NCBI GenBank assembly: GCA_022749755.1
Contig: CM040453.1
Coordinates: 8,268,102 to 8,332,101 of the forward strand
Source of the DNA: Azadirachta indica
Lineage: Eukaryota > Streptophyta > Magnoliopsida > Sapindales > Meliaceae
Direction of reading: 5' to 3'
DNA length: 64,000 nucleotides
The notes under the pieces were generated by a model, which was not told the origin of the DNA, ran no database searches, and saw only the letters and a list, made by a program, of their open reading frames with translations. This document shows positions 9,318 to 22,800 of this stretch, piece by piece. The translations under genes were made by a program, and so were the position numbers. The first letter of the stretch is position 1, and each line of letters starts with the position of its first letter.

Positions 9318-11015
9318 TTGCAAAGATGCCGTAGCTTTGACGCCCTGAAGAAGTCCCATGCAAAGATATTTGCTTGTGGACTCCAAAATGACGACAATAT
9401 ATTAAACCAAATTGCTATTTTATATGTTTCATTCAAAAAGCTAGATACTGCAAGGATTGTTTTTGAATATATGACAAACCCATGTAGCTATCTTTGGAAT
9501 ATTTTGATCAGAGAATATGCTTCTCACGGCAAGTTTTGCCAATCTTTGGCTTTGTACACCAAAATGATGCAAAATGGTTTACGACCTGACAAGTTTGCCT
9601 TCCCTTTCGTGCTAAAATCTTGCGCTGGGTTGTCCGACTTGCAGCTAGGAAAGTTGGTTCACCAGCATTTGGTTTGTTGTGGATGTGACTCTGACCTCTT
9701 TGTTAATGCGGCCTTGGTAAATATGTATGCAAAATGTGGCAACGTCGAGGATGCACGTTTGGTGTTTGATAAAATGTCTGTTAGGGACTTGGTTTCTTGG
9801 ACTTCGATGATTTCCGGGTATGCCCATAATGGATATAATAGTGAGACATTGAGTTTCTTTGATTTGATGCGCGATTCAGGGGTAAAGCCTAATCGGGTCA
9901 GTATTTTAAGTGTACTGTTAGCTTGTAGTAATCTGGGAGCTTTGAGAAAAGGTGAATGGTTCCACAGTTATGTGATTCAAACTGGGTTTCAGTCTGATGT
10001 TTTGGTTGCAACTGCTGTAATGGATATGTATGCCAAGTGTGGGAGTTTAGATTTGGCTCATAAATTATTTGATCAAACAGAGGGGAAAGATATTGTTTGT
10101 TGGAGTGCCATCATTGCTAGCTATGGAATTAATGGGCGAGGAAGGAAGGCAATTGATCTCTTTGATGACATGATAAATGCAGGTGTGAGGCCAAATTATA
10201 TAACATTCACCTGTGTTCTGTCTGCTTGTAGTCATTCTGGGTTACTGGAAGAGGGCAAGAAGTATTTTGAATCGATGAAAAAGGATTTTGGGATTGCACC
10301 GAAACTTAACAATTACTCGTGTATGGTGGATCTTCTAGGCCGTGCAGGACAACTTTCTGAAGCAGAGAAACTTATAGAGAATATGCCAATGGAACCTGAT
10401 GCAAGTATATGGGGTTCTCTGCTTGGGGCATGCCGAATTTATGGTAATTTAGATTTAGCTGAGAGAATTGCAGATCTTATTTTTCAGCTAGACCCCTTTA
10501 ATGCAGGTTATCATGTTCTACTTTCAAACATATATGCTGCTAAATCTAGATGGAAGGAAGTTGAAAAGGTGAGATTGATGATGGCTAAAAGAGGAGCTAA
10601 TAAAATACAGGGTTTTAGTTTAATAGAGTTCAATAACGCAGTTTATAAGTTTGGGGTAGGAGACAGGTCTCATCCCGAATCCAATAAAATTTATGCCGCA
10701 CTTGAGGAGTTAGCGCCTGCTATGAAACGATTGGGATATATCCCCATGACGGATTTCGTGCTTCATGATATTGAAGAGGAGGCAAAAGAAGAAGCACTTT
10801 CTTACCACAGTGAGAGAGTAGCCATTGCTTTTGGCCTAATTAAAACTGCTCCAGGGACTACCATTCGCATCACAAAAAATCTTAGGATATGTGGAGACTG
10901 TCATAATGCGATTAATTTGATATCAAAGATTGAGAATCGGCTCATCATTGTAAGGGACATGCATCGTTTTCACCATTTCAAGGATGGTCTTTGTTCTTGT
11001 GGGGACTATTGGTAA
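9318..11015 (+). CDS. PLS-class pentatricopeptide repeat protein with DYW deaminase domain
   Basis: One long uninterrupted frame of about 565 residues carries a PPR tract (tandem P/L/S motifs such as NMYAKCGNVEDARLVFDKM and DMYAKCGSLDLAHKLFDQ), then E/E+ motifs and a complete DYW domain. The domain has YHSE (496-499) with the catalytic His-x-Glu, CGDC (525-528) for zinc, and the terminal CSCGDYW. Such proteins normally bind organellar RNA and convert specific C to U; the target cannot be read from the sequence. The PG box is altered (IQGFSLIE rather than PGxSWIE). Odd feature: the frame opens after a TAG at 9231-9233 and has no ATG before 9471. Codons upstream of 9318 (INQIFFTIYSTLQRCRS) look like real protein, so the start codon is lost, non-AUG, or on an undetected upstream exon. 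The usual length of the family suggests that an N-terminal targeting sequence is missing from this frame. Confidence 0.85.
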   Translation: MQRCRSFDALKKSHAKIFACGLQNDDNILNQIAILYVSFKKLDTARIVFEYMTNPCSYLWNILIREYASHGKFCQSLALYTKMMQNGLRPDKFAFPFVLKSCAGLSDLQLGKLVHQHLVCCGCDSDLFVNAALVNMYAKCGNVEDARLVFDKMSVRDLVSWTSMISGYAHNGYNSETLSFFDLMRDSGVKPNRVSILSVLLACSNLGALRKGEWFHSYVIQTGFQSDVLVATAVMDMYAKCGSLDLAHKLFDQTEGKDIVCWSAIIASYGINGRGRKAIDLFDDMINAGVRPNYITFTCVLSACSHSGLLEEGKKYFESMKKDFGIAPKLNNYSCMVDLLGRAGQLSEAEKLIENMPMEPDASIWGSLLGACRIYGNLDLAERIADLIFQLDPFNAGYHVLLSNIYAAKSRWKEVEKVRLMMAKRGANKIQGFSLIEFNNAVYKFGVGDRSHPESNKIYAALEELAPAMKRLGYIPMTDFVLHDIEEEAKEEALSYHSERVAIAFGLIKTAPGTTIRITKNLRICGDCHNAINLISKIENRLIIVRDMHRFHHFKDGLCSCGDYW

Positions 11016-11513
11016 CTTCATGTTTTGGGTTAATGACTTTAGATATAGACATTGCGGTGGAACTTAGTGCTTTTACTTCACCAATGTTATTGAAGAAGAG
11101 TAATTTTGGATGATTAAATAGCCTTCCCAACTACTCTTTTAAAGTATTGTTTCTTTTGTTAGATTTACAATAAATTGTTGTTTAAGACAAGAACATTGAC
11201 AACACATGGAAACGAAAAAGAAACTACAAATGAGACCATGTGTTTGTAAGTTACGTGAGGTGGAAACTTGCCAAAAAATTCACTGGTTTATATAGCAATT
11301 TCGATTTTCACTTAGTTCAATACACATAAAAATATAAAGCATTGAACCATGAAATTGCTTGAAACAAATCAACAATCCAATAACAAATTGAGCTAAACTA
11401 CACTTTTGGCCGCGATTTTCTGCGGCACGTATACTCTTGGGTATAAGAGTTTTGTGGAAAAATGTAGAAATACAACAAAGAATGTAACCATTCTGGTCAG
11501 TTGACTATAATCC
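11016..11513. other. Shared 3' flank of two convergent genes
   Basis: This interval separates the PPR stop from the ADCS stop on the opposite strand and must hold both 3' UTRs and poly(A) sites. An AATAAA-like string occurs (CAATAAATTG near 11170). No further gene is seen. Confidence 0.5.
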
Positions 11514-14500
11514 CTAGTCAAATTCCATCACAGCCTTTGCTGGTGCACGTGTTTTTAAAATCATTTCTTCATACTCATCTTGGGGATTCGATAAAGCAAC
11601 AATAGCCCCTCCTGCTCCGATAGAAGCTTCACCCTCATGTATGACAACCGTTCTAATTACTATGTTTAGATCAAATGTACGATTGTATGAGAAAAACCCA
11701 ATGGATCCCGAGTAGATACCTCGAGAGCAGCTTTCAATAGAATCAAGAAGTTCCATTGATCTCAACTTTGGCGCACCGGTCATTGAACCCCCTGGAAATG
11801 CTGCTCTCACACAATCAACTGCACTAATATTTGACCGCTTTCTCCCACGGATAGTACTCACCATCGTATGCACAGTTGCATATGACTCTACATCCATGAG
11901 AGAGGGCACATGTACAGATCCCGGCTCACAGACACGACCAAGGTCATTCCTTAGAAGATCCACAATCATCAGATTTTCAGCTTGATCCTTTTCACTGTCA
12001 ACAGAGAGAAGAAGGTAACAGGCGAGCAAGATATGCATGTTAGCTCACAAGATGTGAAAGAAAAATGAAAGATCTCAATGTTGGCTAGGGGAGTGCCTGG
12101 TGAGAAATATGTGTTACTTGACAAAGGGGAAACAAAGTGAAAAAATGTTTTTGATACTGGTTGAATATAAGCAAATTAAAATTACCCGTATTGTAGTCGC
12201 AATTTGAGCTGTTCATCTTCCTCCAGGGTGGAGCCACGAGCTATCGTACCTTTGATGGGCTTTGCTTCTAATATATCATTTTTATCTAAGCGTAGAAACC
12301 TCTCAGGTGAAGAACAACAAATGCATAAATCTTCCTTAGAAAAACTAAGCCAGGCAGCATATGGTGCCGGATTTTTTTCCCTAAGATGAAGGTAAAGTCC
12401 CAAAGAATCTATTTCCCCAATTTGTTTTCGTATCTGAGTCGTAAGACACAACTCATAGCTTTCTCCATCTTTAATGTACTTCAGACAGCTCTCAACATCA
12501 TTTACATAATCCTCTCTAGATCTCTCAGAAATAAAGGCTGACTTATGCGAAGAAACTGTTAGAGCATGTAAACTCTGCTCCTTGAACTGCCGTGTTGAAG
12601 AAGCTCTTAAGCCAATAAGCTTCTGTTCTGTATCATCCAACCATGGTGACATTGGCGTGTTTTCGTCATGTAGTGACAGTATATAAACATCATCGTAAAG
12701 ATGATCAATAACTACAAGATTATCAGCAAAGAAAAAACATGCATCGGGGGTCCTGCCTTTGTGACGGTTAGACGATGCACCACATTCAACTTTAAGGTTA
12801 TACCTGCATTACATGAAAACCAATTTGAGATCCATCTCAAAATTGTGAAGTATAAAATTTGGGGAATGTATAACTTTCTATTTGGCATGAGAACAGTGAT
12901 ACCAAAGATCCCTCAAAGCATAGATTGAAACATAGAAAAACCACAAAATCTAGAAACACAACTATGAAGAATTTCAATATCTTCAACTTGGGTCTCCCCA
13001 CATCCATATTGGGACATGAAAAAGGGCATCCTGACCATACTTTACGACCTCAAAGTTTCTTAAGTGTGGTTATCAACACATTCAGGCAGAATACAAAGGC
13101 CAAAATATGTCAAATCTAGTGAGGAAAAGTTAACACCAGAATGGCCTCTGAGAGTAATTAAATGATGAAGCATTAAGATGAGAGCATGATTCTGATGCTG
13201 GTAAGGCCAGATAATGGTAAAAGCATTAAAGATGGGAAAATAAATTTTGCACATGATGCTTTTATCACAAATCATCTTCTCTCAGATAGTTATTCAATAT
13301 GCTACTGCAAAAGAATGAAAAATATGCCACCAATCATGTTACTGAAAAATAGAATATATGGATTGATGAATTTCCCTTCTGAATAAAATCAGCCACATAC
13401 CCAATGTAACCAATATATCCACCATAAAAGTCAAATGGTAATCCTTCATAATCTTTTTCCTCATAATGGATTGACAGGAGCTCCTGGTACAGAGATCAAA
13501 TGATAAGAAACATTTGATTAAACTGAACTTCGAAACAATTAATGAATTCAGTAACAGGTTTTATTTTCATAAGAACATTACAAAAATTATTTTACTTGAG
13601 ATGATTCCAATGGGTAAAACATTTTAAAATACATTCAATACCTTGTTCAAAAAACCAAAAAATCCTTCTTCCAAATATGTGCTTTTGATAGAGCCTTGAG
13701 CATCTTCAATTAATAGATGACCTCCATAGGCCAATTCCACATCACTGAAAAAATTATGCATCATATATCATTTTTGCATATTACACAGTAACTTAATGAA
13801 CATTTGAAAACTTTGCAACTAGTTCTTTAACTTGGCACTCAATGGATAACAAGGTACTCGGTTAAAAGTGCTCACACAGAAACCTAAAGACAAGGCCATG
13901 ATTGGGGACTCCTATATATTATATTTTAAACATAAACAAGGAAAGAAAATGTTGTCACCATAAGTTTACAAGGCTAATGCTTATTCAGACCTTTGATCAG
14001 ACAATCTAAATGTCACTTGCTTCCAGAGAGATCCACCTTTCCCCCCCATAAATGAGAAACGCGCTCTTTCCTGAGCATAGAAGAGAAAAATAAGGAATGA
14101 AAAGATTTCCAATCTAATCAATATAAAATAAAGTAGCCGACCACAAAAATCAGATAACATGTGCCTTAATCTGTATTTAAGTATGAAATGTCTTGAGCAA
14201 CCAACCTTCTCTATCGAGGAACTGTCCAACCAAAACGTGTTTTCAGCTTTATTATTTCCAAATAGTTCACAGAAAATATTTCTTGACCCTCCAACCTGAC
14301 TTGCCAAGCGATCAAATTTCCTCCATTTCAACCTTAGAAATTTAAGTCCAATGCTTGGATATTGAAAATTAGCCACATCAAACAATCCAAAACTGCTCTC
14401 ATCTGCATCACAGGCTAATTGCCTAGGTCTAAGAGCATCTCTAAATAGTTCATTGGAAGTCTTAACTAATCGGCTACTTCTAGGAACTTCTCTGAACAGT

Positions 14501-17500
14501 TGACTAGCATTGGCCACCTGCATGCATGCTAAAGAAGGTTTACTGCTCAGCAGAATTCACAGGCAATGAATACAAACATTCAATTGAAAATATCAAAAGT
14601 ACAAGCAACGAGGTATATCTACAAATGAAGTCTGTCTATAACTTTCTGAATTTTAGAAACATCAATACTTTTCCATCTCAAAAGCATCCTTAACTATATG
14701 TGGGAGTTTCTTATATTGTCCTTATATAAAGAAAGATAGGTATCTAGTCAACATATGACCTACCAACAAGAAACTGTTATATGTATGCAAATCAGCTAAC
14801 AGACAGTAATGGGAGTTTTGTGTGTGGTGGGTTGGGAGATGGGATGGAGATTTAGAATAAAAATATAGTTTACTAAACATGAACAGTTCCACTCATAATC
14901 TTTGAAAGAGCTCCTGTTTACCAGTATGATAGGCATTTCTCTCCTGAATGAATGGTGACCTCAATCTTAGCCAATAATCTTCTGTTATCTGTCTGAAATT
15001 TCGAAATATCTTGTTCCCATGACAGGTTGCAATGCTCTCTGGATGAAACTGAATCCACAAAGTCAAGAAGTTGGAATAGAAAAAAGCAGAAATAGGTAAC
15101 TACAAATAAGACGACTTACAACACACCTGCACACCATAATGAGGTCTAGTAGAATGCATGATACCCATGACAACTTTTCTGCTTTGTACTCCATTGGAGT
15201 GAATTGAAGCCTGATAACTTCCATTTTTTAACTGTGTTGAAACAGTATCAAGAAAGATTTTTTTCCTGTCTTGATTCTCACAAGCATCCAAGATATCATC
15301 AAATTTCAGGGTCTCAAGACAAGAGAGTTTCTCGGTGGAAGTGGTCCAAGCTATAGGTATGAGTTCTTTGGGCAGTGATTCTGCATCTATAACCAGTGAA
15401 TGATATCGGACTACCTGCAATAAATAATAATCAAAATGAGCTCAGAAGTGCCATAATCACCCTAAGAGTCAGCAGTTGCTTTATCTTCTCAGATAATTCT
15501 TCGCTCACAAAGGAAGCTAAATCATAATATTTTGAAAGAGAATCACTTTGAAGGTTTAAATAAATTTCAAGTCATTATCATATCAAAGTTGCAGTGTATA
15601 GAGAGTATGTATGCAAATCAGAATTAATCAAAAAATCATTTCTACTCAGTAACACTTCAGCTTTAACCTGCTTCTAAAGTTGCAAAATGTTTAGCACTGC
15701 AATTTGACTAAGGATAGGACTAAAAATGCTAAAAATGAATAACTGCAATGGTGTCTTCTGCAACCAGTTGAAATCACCAAATGACTAACCAAAGTGTAGC
15801 TATGACTATATTGGAGAGAAACCAATCAAATACAAAATGTCTGTGGTTAATTCAAACTCTTTTAATGATGACTGACTCACCTCAAATCCTGAATTCCTCC
15901 CAGAAGGAATACCATGAAACAGCCTGCAACCATTATGCTCAATTTCACTGCATGAGACAAGAAACAACTTGATAAGGGAAATGGAAGAACAAACCAAGAA
16001 CCATTACTTCTGACAGAGAACACTAAATCTCACCATCATGAAAGTACGGAAACATTTCAACAGTAACTGAAATGAAATAAGACAATATTATCGAGCAAAG
16101 TAGACACTCATGATTTATTGTTGGCAAAACACATTCTTGTTGATAACAATGAGATGAAAGTGACCATATGAATAAAGAAAATACCAGATAACCCAGAAAT
16201 CATATTTTGCCATACCTCAAGCGTCCATGGACAGGTTCAGGTGCATGGATAATTTCAGCACCATGCACATAACCTAAAGCCTGCCAAATTGTCAGTAATC
16301 CAGTCATCAGGTTTCTAGATAATTCCATGCTGTACTACAAACTATGAAGATGGAATGGCATCAGATATCAGGATTATACATAAAATACGAGAGGAAACTT
16401 TGGGCCAATCATTAGAGTGGTTGCAGTTGTCTACTATATTCATAAAGCAACACTTTTGACAAGTTCATTGTTTTCAGTCCTCTCAGGAAATATTTAAGTC
16501 CCACAACGAGCAAAACAACAAATCTTATACAGGGAAACTAAACAAACAGATATGAGATTCAAAAGAGGCAACAACCGTAAATAAGGCTAACTAGATAAAA
16601 CAAAAGCTGGATACTATCGATGGTGTGAACATACACACCCATGATTACAAAGTAATGAATTAAATATGAATTAAAAAGGGCATACACGTGCATGTGAACA
16701 ATGAAAAGAAAATTAAAAACAGAAAAGGATACCTGGTGTCCAAGGCAAACACCCAGAATGGGCACATCTGAGCACTCAAGCAGCACTTGTAGACATATTC
16801 CTGTATAATTCAAATGACTTTTAGAACTTAATCAAAAGAATTGGACCTACTCAGATAAATTTTTTTTCTAAACATTCTCCTTTTTCTTGGCAATTAAATT
16901 AAATTAATTAAGCTTCCTCTTTCACTCCGAATCTAGATAATACTGAGAGCAATCTCATATACGTGCATAAAGTTATGAAGCTTCCCCTCAAACTCTGAAT
17001 CTAGATAACACTTTTTATTAATCATAATAGAAAATCTCACATCCCCATAATTGTGAAAGCCTTACAGGTACAATGAATATAATACTATGCATCCAATCTA
17101 TAATCAACTTATGCATCTTGTGCCACTGTGAAGATGAAATAAAACAATATACGTATATGAAATGTTTATTTCTCTCTCACCTATATCTGCTGGGCATGCT
17201 GGAGAACCAGGTCCAGGTGATATTACAATGTTGTCGAATGAATTCTCTTCATATAAGTATCGACAAAAGTCTCTCCATGTCCACTCATCATTTCGCACCA
17301 CTACAGGAGGCACTGGCACAATAAACCATCATAAAATGTCAAAACAATTATCATTTGGTTTGTATTAACTACTTATTTTGTCTCATAAGAGTTTCGGAAT
17401 CTAATCATAATGAAGATTGAACAAATCAATCAATAAAATACCAAAATCTTCCTATTACAGTTGCCAAAAGTTTCCCTTGTGAAGTTGTCTAATGAGAATA

Positions 17501-18914
17501 GAAAAACACCCAAGTAGACACCATAACTAAACAATCAAGTCCACTCATGTCATGATTTTTATGCCAAAGTTCCTATAACGTTCTTTAGAAGTTGCCCGAG
17601 TTCTGAGCTAGAACTACCATCAGCCCAAAACCTTTATAGTTAGGATACTTGTGGGATATAATATCCAATGCAAGAATCCATTTGTTTTCTAAATATAAAC
17701 CAGACTGTTTGAAGCCATTTCCACAAAATATCCAGCAACATCCATTATACTGTCAATTGGTCCAAATCATGGAAATGAGAACATCACTTTTATGTTTCTT
17801 GAAACAGAACAATAGTAAAAAATTCTACTATAAGTAGCTTTTCAACATACCCTACCTACGGTTTTTTATTTTCTACATTTTTAAGAATAGATACCAGCTT
17901 AAAAAAATGCTACCAAAAAGGAAACACATAGTCTAACTGACCTGGCCACTATGGCAACATTAGCTATGGTAGTCAAAAGTAATTATCTAGAAACCCCTAT
18001 AACTATCTAAGTCGACCAGTGCAAGGCTAAACAGAAGGAAATGGTAAACTCATTATTCCATAATTGTATTATCCAGAAAGAACTTAACAGAGCATAAAAA
18101 TAATTCATAATCATCTTCCCTCTCTTAGTAATTTCACTTAACCAGTATAGCATATATTTTAATACTGAAAAAAAAAAAAAAAAAAAAGGCATGGCATTTA
18201 TAGTGGAAAGGAGGCAGCAACAACGTAGGCTGATTAATGCCTTAATGTATGCCAGTAACCAACTTATGTTGGGCAGCAACATAAAACTACCATAGTTAAA
18301 AACAGAAAGAAGAATAAGAATAAGAGGGTATTTAAGAAAGACACACCGCATAAGTTGAAGGGGAAAAAGTTATGATTCAAGGAAACATAAGCAAGACCTT
18401 CCCACCTTTTGGTTCACGATCAGGAACAGTTTTCAAAAATTTAAACACAAAATTGAAGCTTTTGGATATAATCCGTATACCATCTCATGAAAAAATGCAA
18501 AAATAGATCCCCCGTTGTCTTTACATATTCAACTAGTTTTTTGACAACTCTTGATCAAATAATTAAATCCGGGTTTCAGATCAAACAGACCCTTAGATGA
18601 AAGAAAAACTTACCGCCATTAATGATACTAAGCTCCTGGTAAATATTGTAGGTGTAGCTGTCATAGTTGTCAATCAACAAAGTTCTGACAAATTCAAGCT
18701 TCCTGTTAGGCTCCTCCAGGTGTTTCTTCCCCATAAAGGATCCTTCTAAGTGTCCGCGCATTAGCTGACTCGATACCTGAACAGAACCCTTCTTCAAATA
18801 GCAATCACCAATCCTCACAAATGGCTTTGCCACACCAAAACTCACATTCTTACCCCTCAAACTCTTAAAACAACAACATGTCAACTCGGAAGAAGTTGAT
18901 GAACACAACGCCAT
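11514..18914 (-). CDS. ADCS: Bifunctional aminodeoxychorismate synthase, chloroplastic (13 exons)
   Basis: On the minus strand the exons are 18914-18614, 17312-17181, 16800-16733, 16280-16216, 15947-15881, 15414-15127, 15048-14922, 14528-14206, 14070-13991, 13744-13642, 13483-13401, 12803-12186 and 11994-11514. They sum to 2736 bases, an intact frame of 911 residues, close to the Arabidopsis enzyme. The enzyme makes 4-amino-4-deoxychorismate from chorismate and glutamine, the first step to p-aminobenzoate for folate, in plastids. Residues 1-75 are a transit-like region. The PabA-type glutaminase begins LLIDNYDS (79) and has GVCLGHQ with nucleophile Cys163 and FHPES (308-312). The PabB half has AKPIKGT; Lys730 in PIKGT marks ADCS rather than anthranilate synthase. 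EKDQAEN (753) and [10 protein letters not shown] (819-828) complete the chorismate-binding motifs. The intron after exon 9 has an unusual donor (GTCTGA). A 5' UTR intron is likely between about 19132 and 18945. Confidence 0.95.
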
Positions 18915-19830
18915 ATTTATTGTGCCCTTTACTTCAGCTAAAAGAAAATGAAAAAGAAGATACAAAATTCACTGCCAATTCATTAATATATACAAGTGAC
19001 AATACAGCAGAAACTTGAAACTACAAAAAGAAACTCCGACGTGGGAGTTCCTAGATCAAGGAAAACAAACATTCACGTGTGAAAAATAACAACGAACAAA
19101 CTTAAATCCGTAGATACAGATCTAGAACGAACCTCAGAGCATGACGCGGATGCGTAGCATGGGTGCGTTGTACGACACCGTTTCAGCGTCGTGGTGGGAA
19201 GGGAACGAAAGAGAATATGAGGTTGGAGAATGAGAGGGTGGGGAGGTGGGCAAAAGCGCAAAGAGATTGTCTTCAAGTGGCAATTAAAGGGTTGAACGAT
19301 AAACAGTCTATACTCTACGGTAGGAATGTGGGACCCTATGAGATCTGGACAGTCAAGATTCACTCGTATTGAACCGTCAAAGTGAACTACTTCTGTCTAT
19401 TAGAATCAGAGAATCTAAGCCGCCTCCTATACATGTACATGTTTCCAACTTGGGTGTTCCAAAACATACAGTATGCATACTGTTTTTCTATTCTTAATAA
19501 AAATAGTAGTAATAATTTTAGCTGATTAATGAAAATAAATAAATACAAATTTAGCAAATTTAATATTTTTTAACATAAGAGTAATTATATTAACGAAGAT
19601 ATAGTTTGTTATCGGTTAAATTATTGTTAAAAATAATAGTTGCAAGTCGAATGCCGTGTTTTAATTAATTAATTAATTGGGTTTGGTGGGGAGGGGCTTC
19701 GCTTGACGTTGCCGACTTCCCGTGTTCGCGGTTGGTGACATCTTTTTCTCAAATGGGTTGTTGAAGTTTTGGCACCTTACTTTTCATCTTGATGATGCTT
19801 AGTATTATTTTTTAATTTTTAGATATTGAT
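18915..19830 (-). promoter_or_regulatory. Leader and promoter region of ADCS
   Basis: Upstream of the ADCS ATG, a CTTTTAG acceptor near 18945 and a GAG|GTTCGT donor near 19132 suggest a leader intron. GC-richer sequence continues to about 19.76 kb before AT-rich DNA begins. The part from 19258 to about 19830 is duplicated at 30215-30755 beside the kinase gene. Transcription start and TATA box were not located. Confidence 0.4.
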
Positions 19831-22800
19831 GATGAAGCGATAAATTTCACCTGCAAATGTTAAATTTTTATTTTTACTATCACTCAAATTTAGAATAACC
19901 TAATCACTCGGATTTAGTTTAAATGGCTAGAAACTGACACTCTTGACTGAATGAGTGTTAACTTTGATTTTCTTTCCATGCAAATGGAAAAAAAATTTTC
20001 TCATTTTATATAAAACTCTCACCATATTTGAGTGTAGGTAAATTTTTCTCTTTTATGAAAACATATATTCTTTTGTACGAGGACAAACATCACTCAAAAT
20101 TAGATATAAATATCTGAACAGCGCTAAATACGACTTGATCAACACTCTCAATTTTCAATAGATATCTAATTTAATATTAGTAAATTAGTAAATTGTACAT
20201 ATAATGTGTAACATTCAAAAAAAAATTTATAATAACCTAAAATCGTTGAACATATGTATTTTGAATTATGTTGAAAAATATTTATTAAATTTTTCTTAAA
20301 ATAATTATCTTCCATAATTATTGAACTTTTTCTTAGATGGAAGTTGTCCTCCACACATCACCAAAAGAATTTAAACACTAGCTCTCTCTATTTAAAGAAT
20401 AAGAATATCAACAATTTATTATCTATAATAATATTAATAATAATAATAAATTACTTTTATTTTATTTTTGTTCACTTAAATCTCCATAAGATTTTTTTAA
20501 AAAACATAATTTTTTAAATTTGGGAGGCGACGTGGTTGTTGTTTGATTTCAAATAGTTAAACGAACCTAAAATAAAATTAATTGGCATAGAACTTTTTTT
20601 TTAGCAGCCCTGATTAAAAAAAAAAAAAAAGAAAAGAATGTGATATTGTCAAATGCCACCCTCATGGATGGAGAAATGGCATTTACCCTTGAGAAGTATG
20701 GGGTGTTGTTAGAAATTCACATGACGTTTACGAAAATATGTAGATATATATTTATTTTACTTAATTTTTTAAGAGAAAATTTTAACTTAATTTTAATATA
20801 TAAGTAATTTATTTTTCTCAACAAAACATGAATTACCAACAATATATATATAGTTAATTTTATTTTTACTTTACATGGTTATTTTTATCTTTACATATGC
20901 AGTATTAACAACAATAAAAATAGATGTATTATTTTATTGTTTTAAAATTCATTATTGATACATTTAAAAAATAAAATTATTTATGATGATTATGGATAAA
21001 TAAGGATATAAGGTTGAAAATTATTATGTTTTTTAAGTTGCACGGCTAAAATTATTATTTCGCACGAAAAACATAGTGTTTCCAACGGGGTCTCTAACAA
21101 CGCCCCATACGTGGGGGTATAACTGCCATTTCCCCATCCATTAGAGGGTGTTGGCAATATCGCAAAAAAATTATACGGGAATTTTAGATATTCATGCACG
21201 TGCACTAGCACAGAATTTCTAAACATATAAGAATTTTTTTCTTTTTTTTATTAATTTGTCATTAATAAATATAATATGACAATTTCTGAATCAATGAACA
21301 CGACGATTTGTATGCCGATGTTTGCATACGAGCGCTGCTGTAAGTGTTCAGCCTCGCTCTTTTATCTTCTCGGGCTAATAAAATTTTTATTTTGACAAAA
21401 TAAACAGTATGAAATAGTATTATTATATGGACTGTAACCTAAATACACCCAACGGTTTTCTGAATTCACCTACTTCATACATTTAATAGGCCCTACCTTT
21501 ATGTGAAAATGGGCATATTCAATGAAATTGTACGATAGGGTTAAATACCCAATAGTTTTTGGTTTATACAGTATACAAAATTACCCAATTTCATTTTTTT
21601 GTAAAGTAATTATTTCTGTTTAGGAGAAATACGTGGGCTCGAATGTCGACAAAACTTGAGGTCAAGTACTAGCCTAATCCACCTCAGATTAAAGGATTTA
21701 AGCTTAGTTTAACATTGCTATAGGTTCTGAAATAATTTATTTTTATTATGTTTTAGAAATAATTAATTTCAACAAGAACCAATTTATTATTTTTTAAAAT
21801 TTTATATTCAAAAATGTTGTAAGTTTAAAAAATAATTTTGTGAGTTTAATAAATTTTACTGTTAAAATATTATAACAATATAAATTATTAAAATAAATAT
21901 ATTATATTAAATATAATATTCATTTGTCAACATATATGCAGTATATAATTTATAACAAGAAAAATAATTATTTTTATTATTAAATCATGTAATTTGTCAA
22001 CGTTATTGAAGCATAATTTGATAATAGTTATATAACAATACTGAATTAAGTAAAATACTTTATTTTGAAAAAATAGAACTATATGTATTAGAAAACACAT
22101 AAAAAAATTGTTTAAATACTTAAATTTTATTTAAAAATAATTTTAGGTTTGAATAATTTATGCAGAGATATCTATAAAATTATACTTGTAGATAAAATAG
22201 AAATTAAAAAATAGATTTTTAGAAGTAAAAAAAGACGTGCTTCTTAAAATGTACAATAAAAAAATAAATTTTAAATAAAAACGATTTCAAAAAAAAAATT
22301 ATTAAACGTCTAACATAGATTTTAACAGTTAAAAAGTACTTTCAAGATTTGCAACAATAATCCTAAACGAGCTCTTAATGTCTAAGATGAGACCACGTTG
22401 ATATTAGATAGTCAAGTTCACTCAATTCTAAATTGTGGAGTTAGGTTAGGGAATAGAATTCAACCCGGGTTATCTCAAAAATAACAATTAATAGGAATAA
22501 CATGAAAATTGTGGGATAACTACCCATTATCCCACTTTCCCTTTAACTTAATTAACCATTATTTCAAGGATTACACATGACAATTTTAGATTTTGTCCAT
22601 AAAAAAAAAAAAAAAGACAAGTATGTGTATCAAAACTCTAATCAAATTATTGTCTTACTAAAAAATTTACAAAAAATCTTCTCTAACTTAGACAAAGAAC
22701 CTTTTATAACTTAAACATCTAATAGTCTTTGTTAAGAAATTAATTATTATCTAAGTTTTCATTATTTTGTAGGTTAGAAGTGACAAAAAGAGAGGAATTT

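Noticed and set aside
22340..22400. hAT/MITE-like end (CTAAACGAGCTCTTAATG)
   Set aside because: No opposite terminus or target duplication could be located, so an element was not called.
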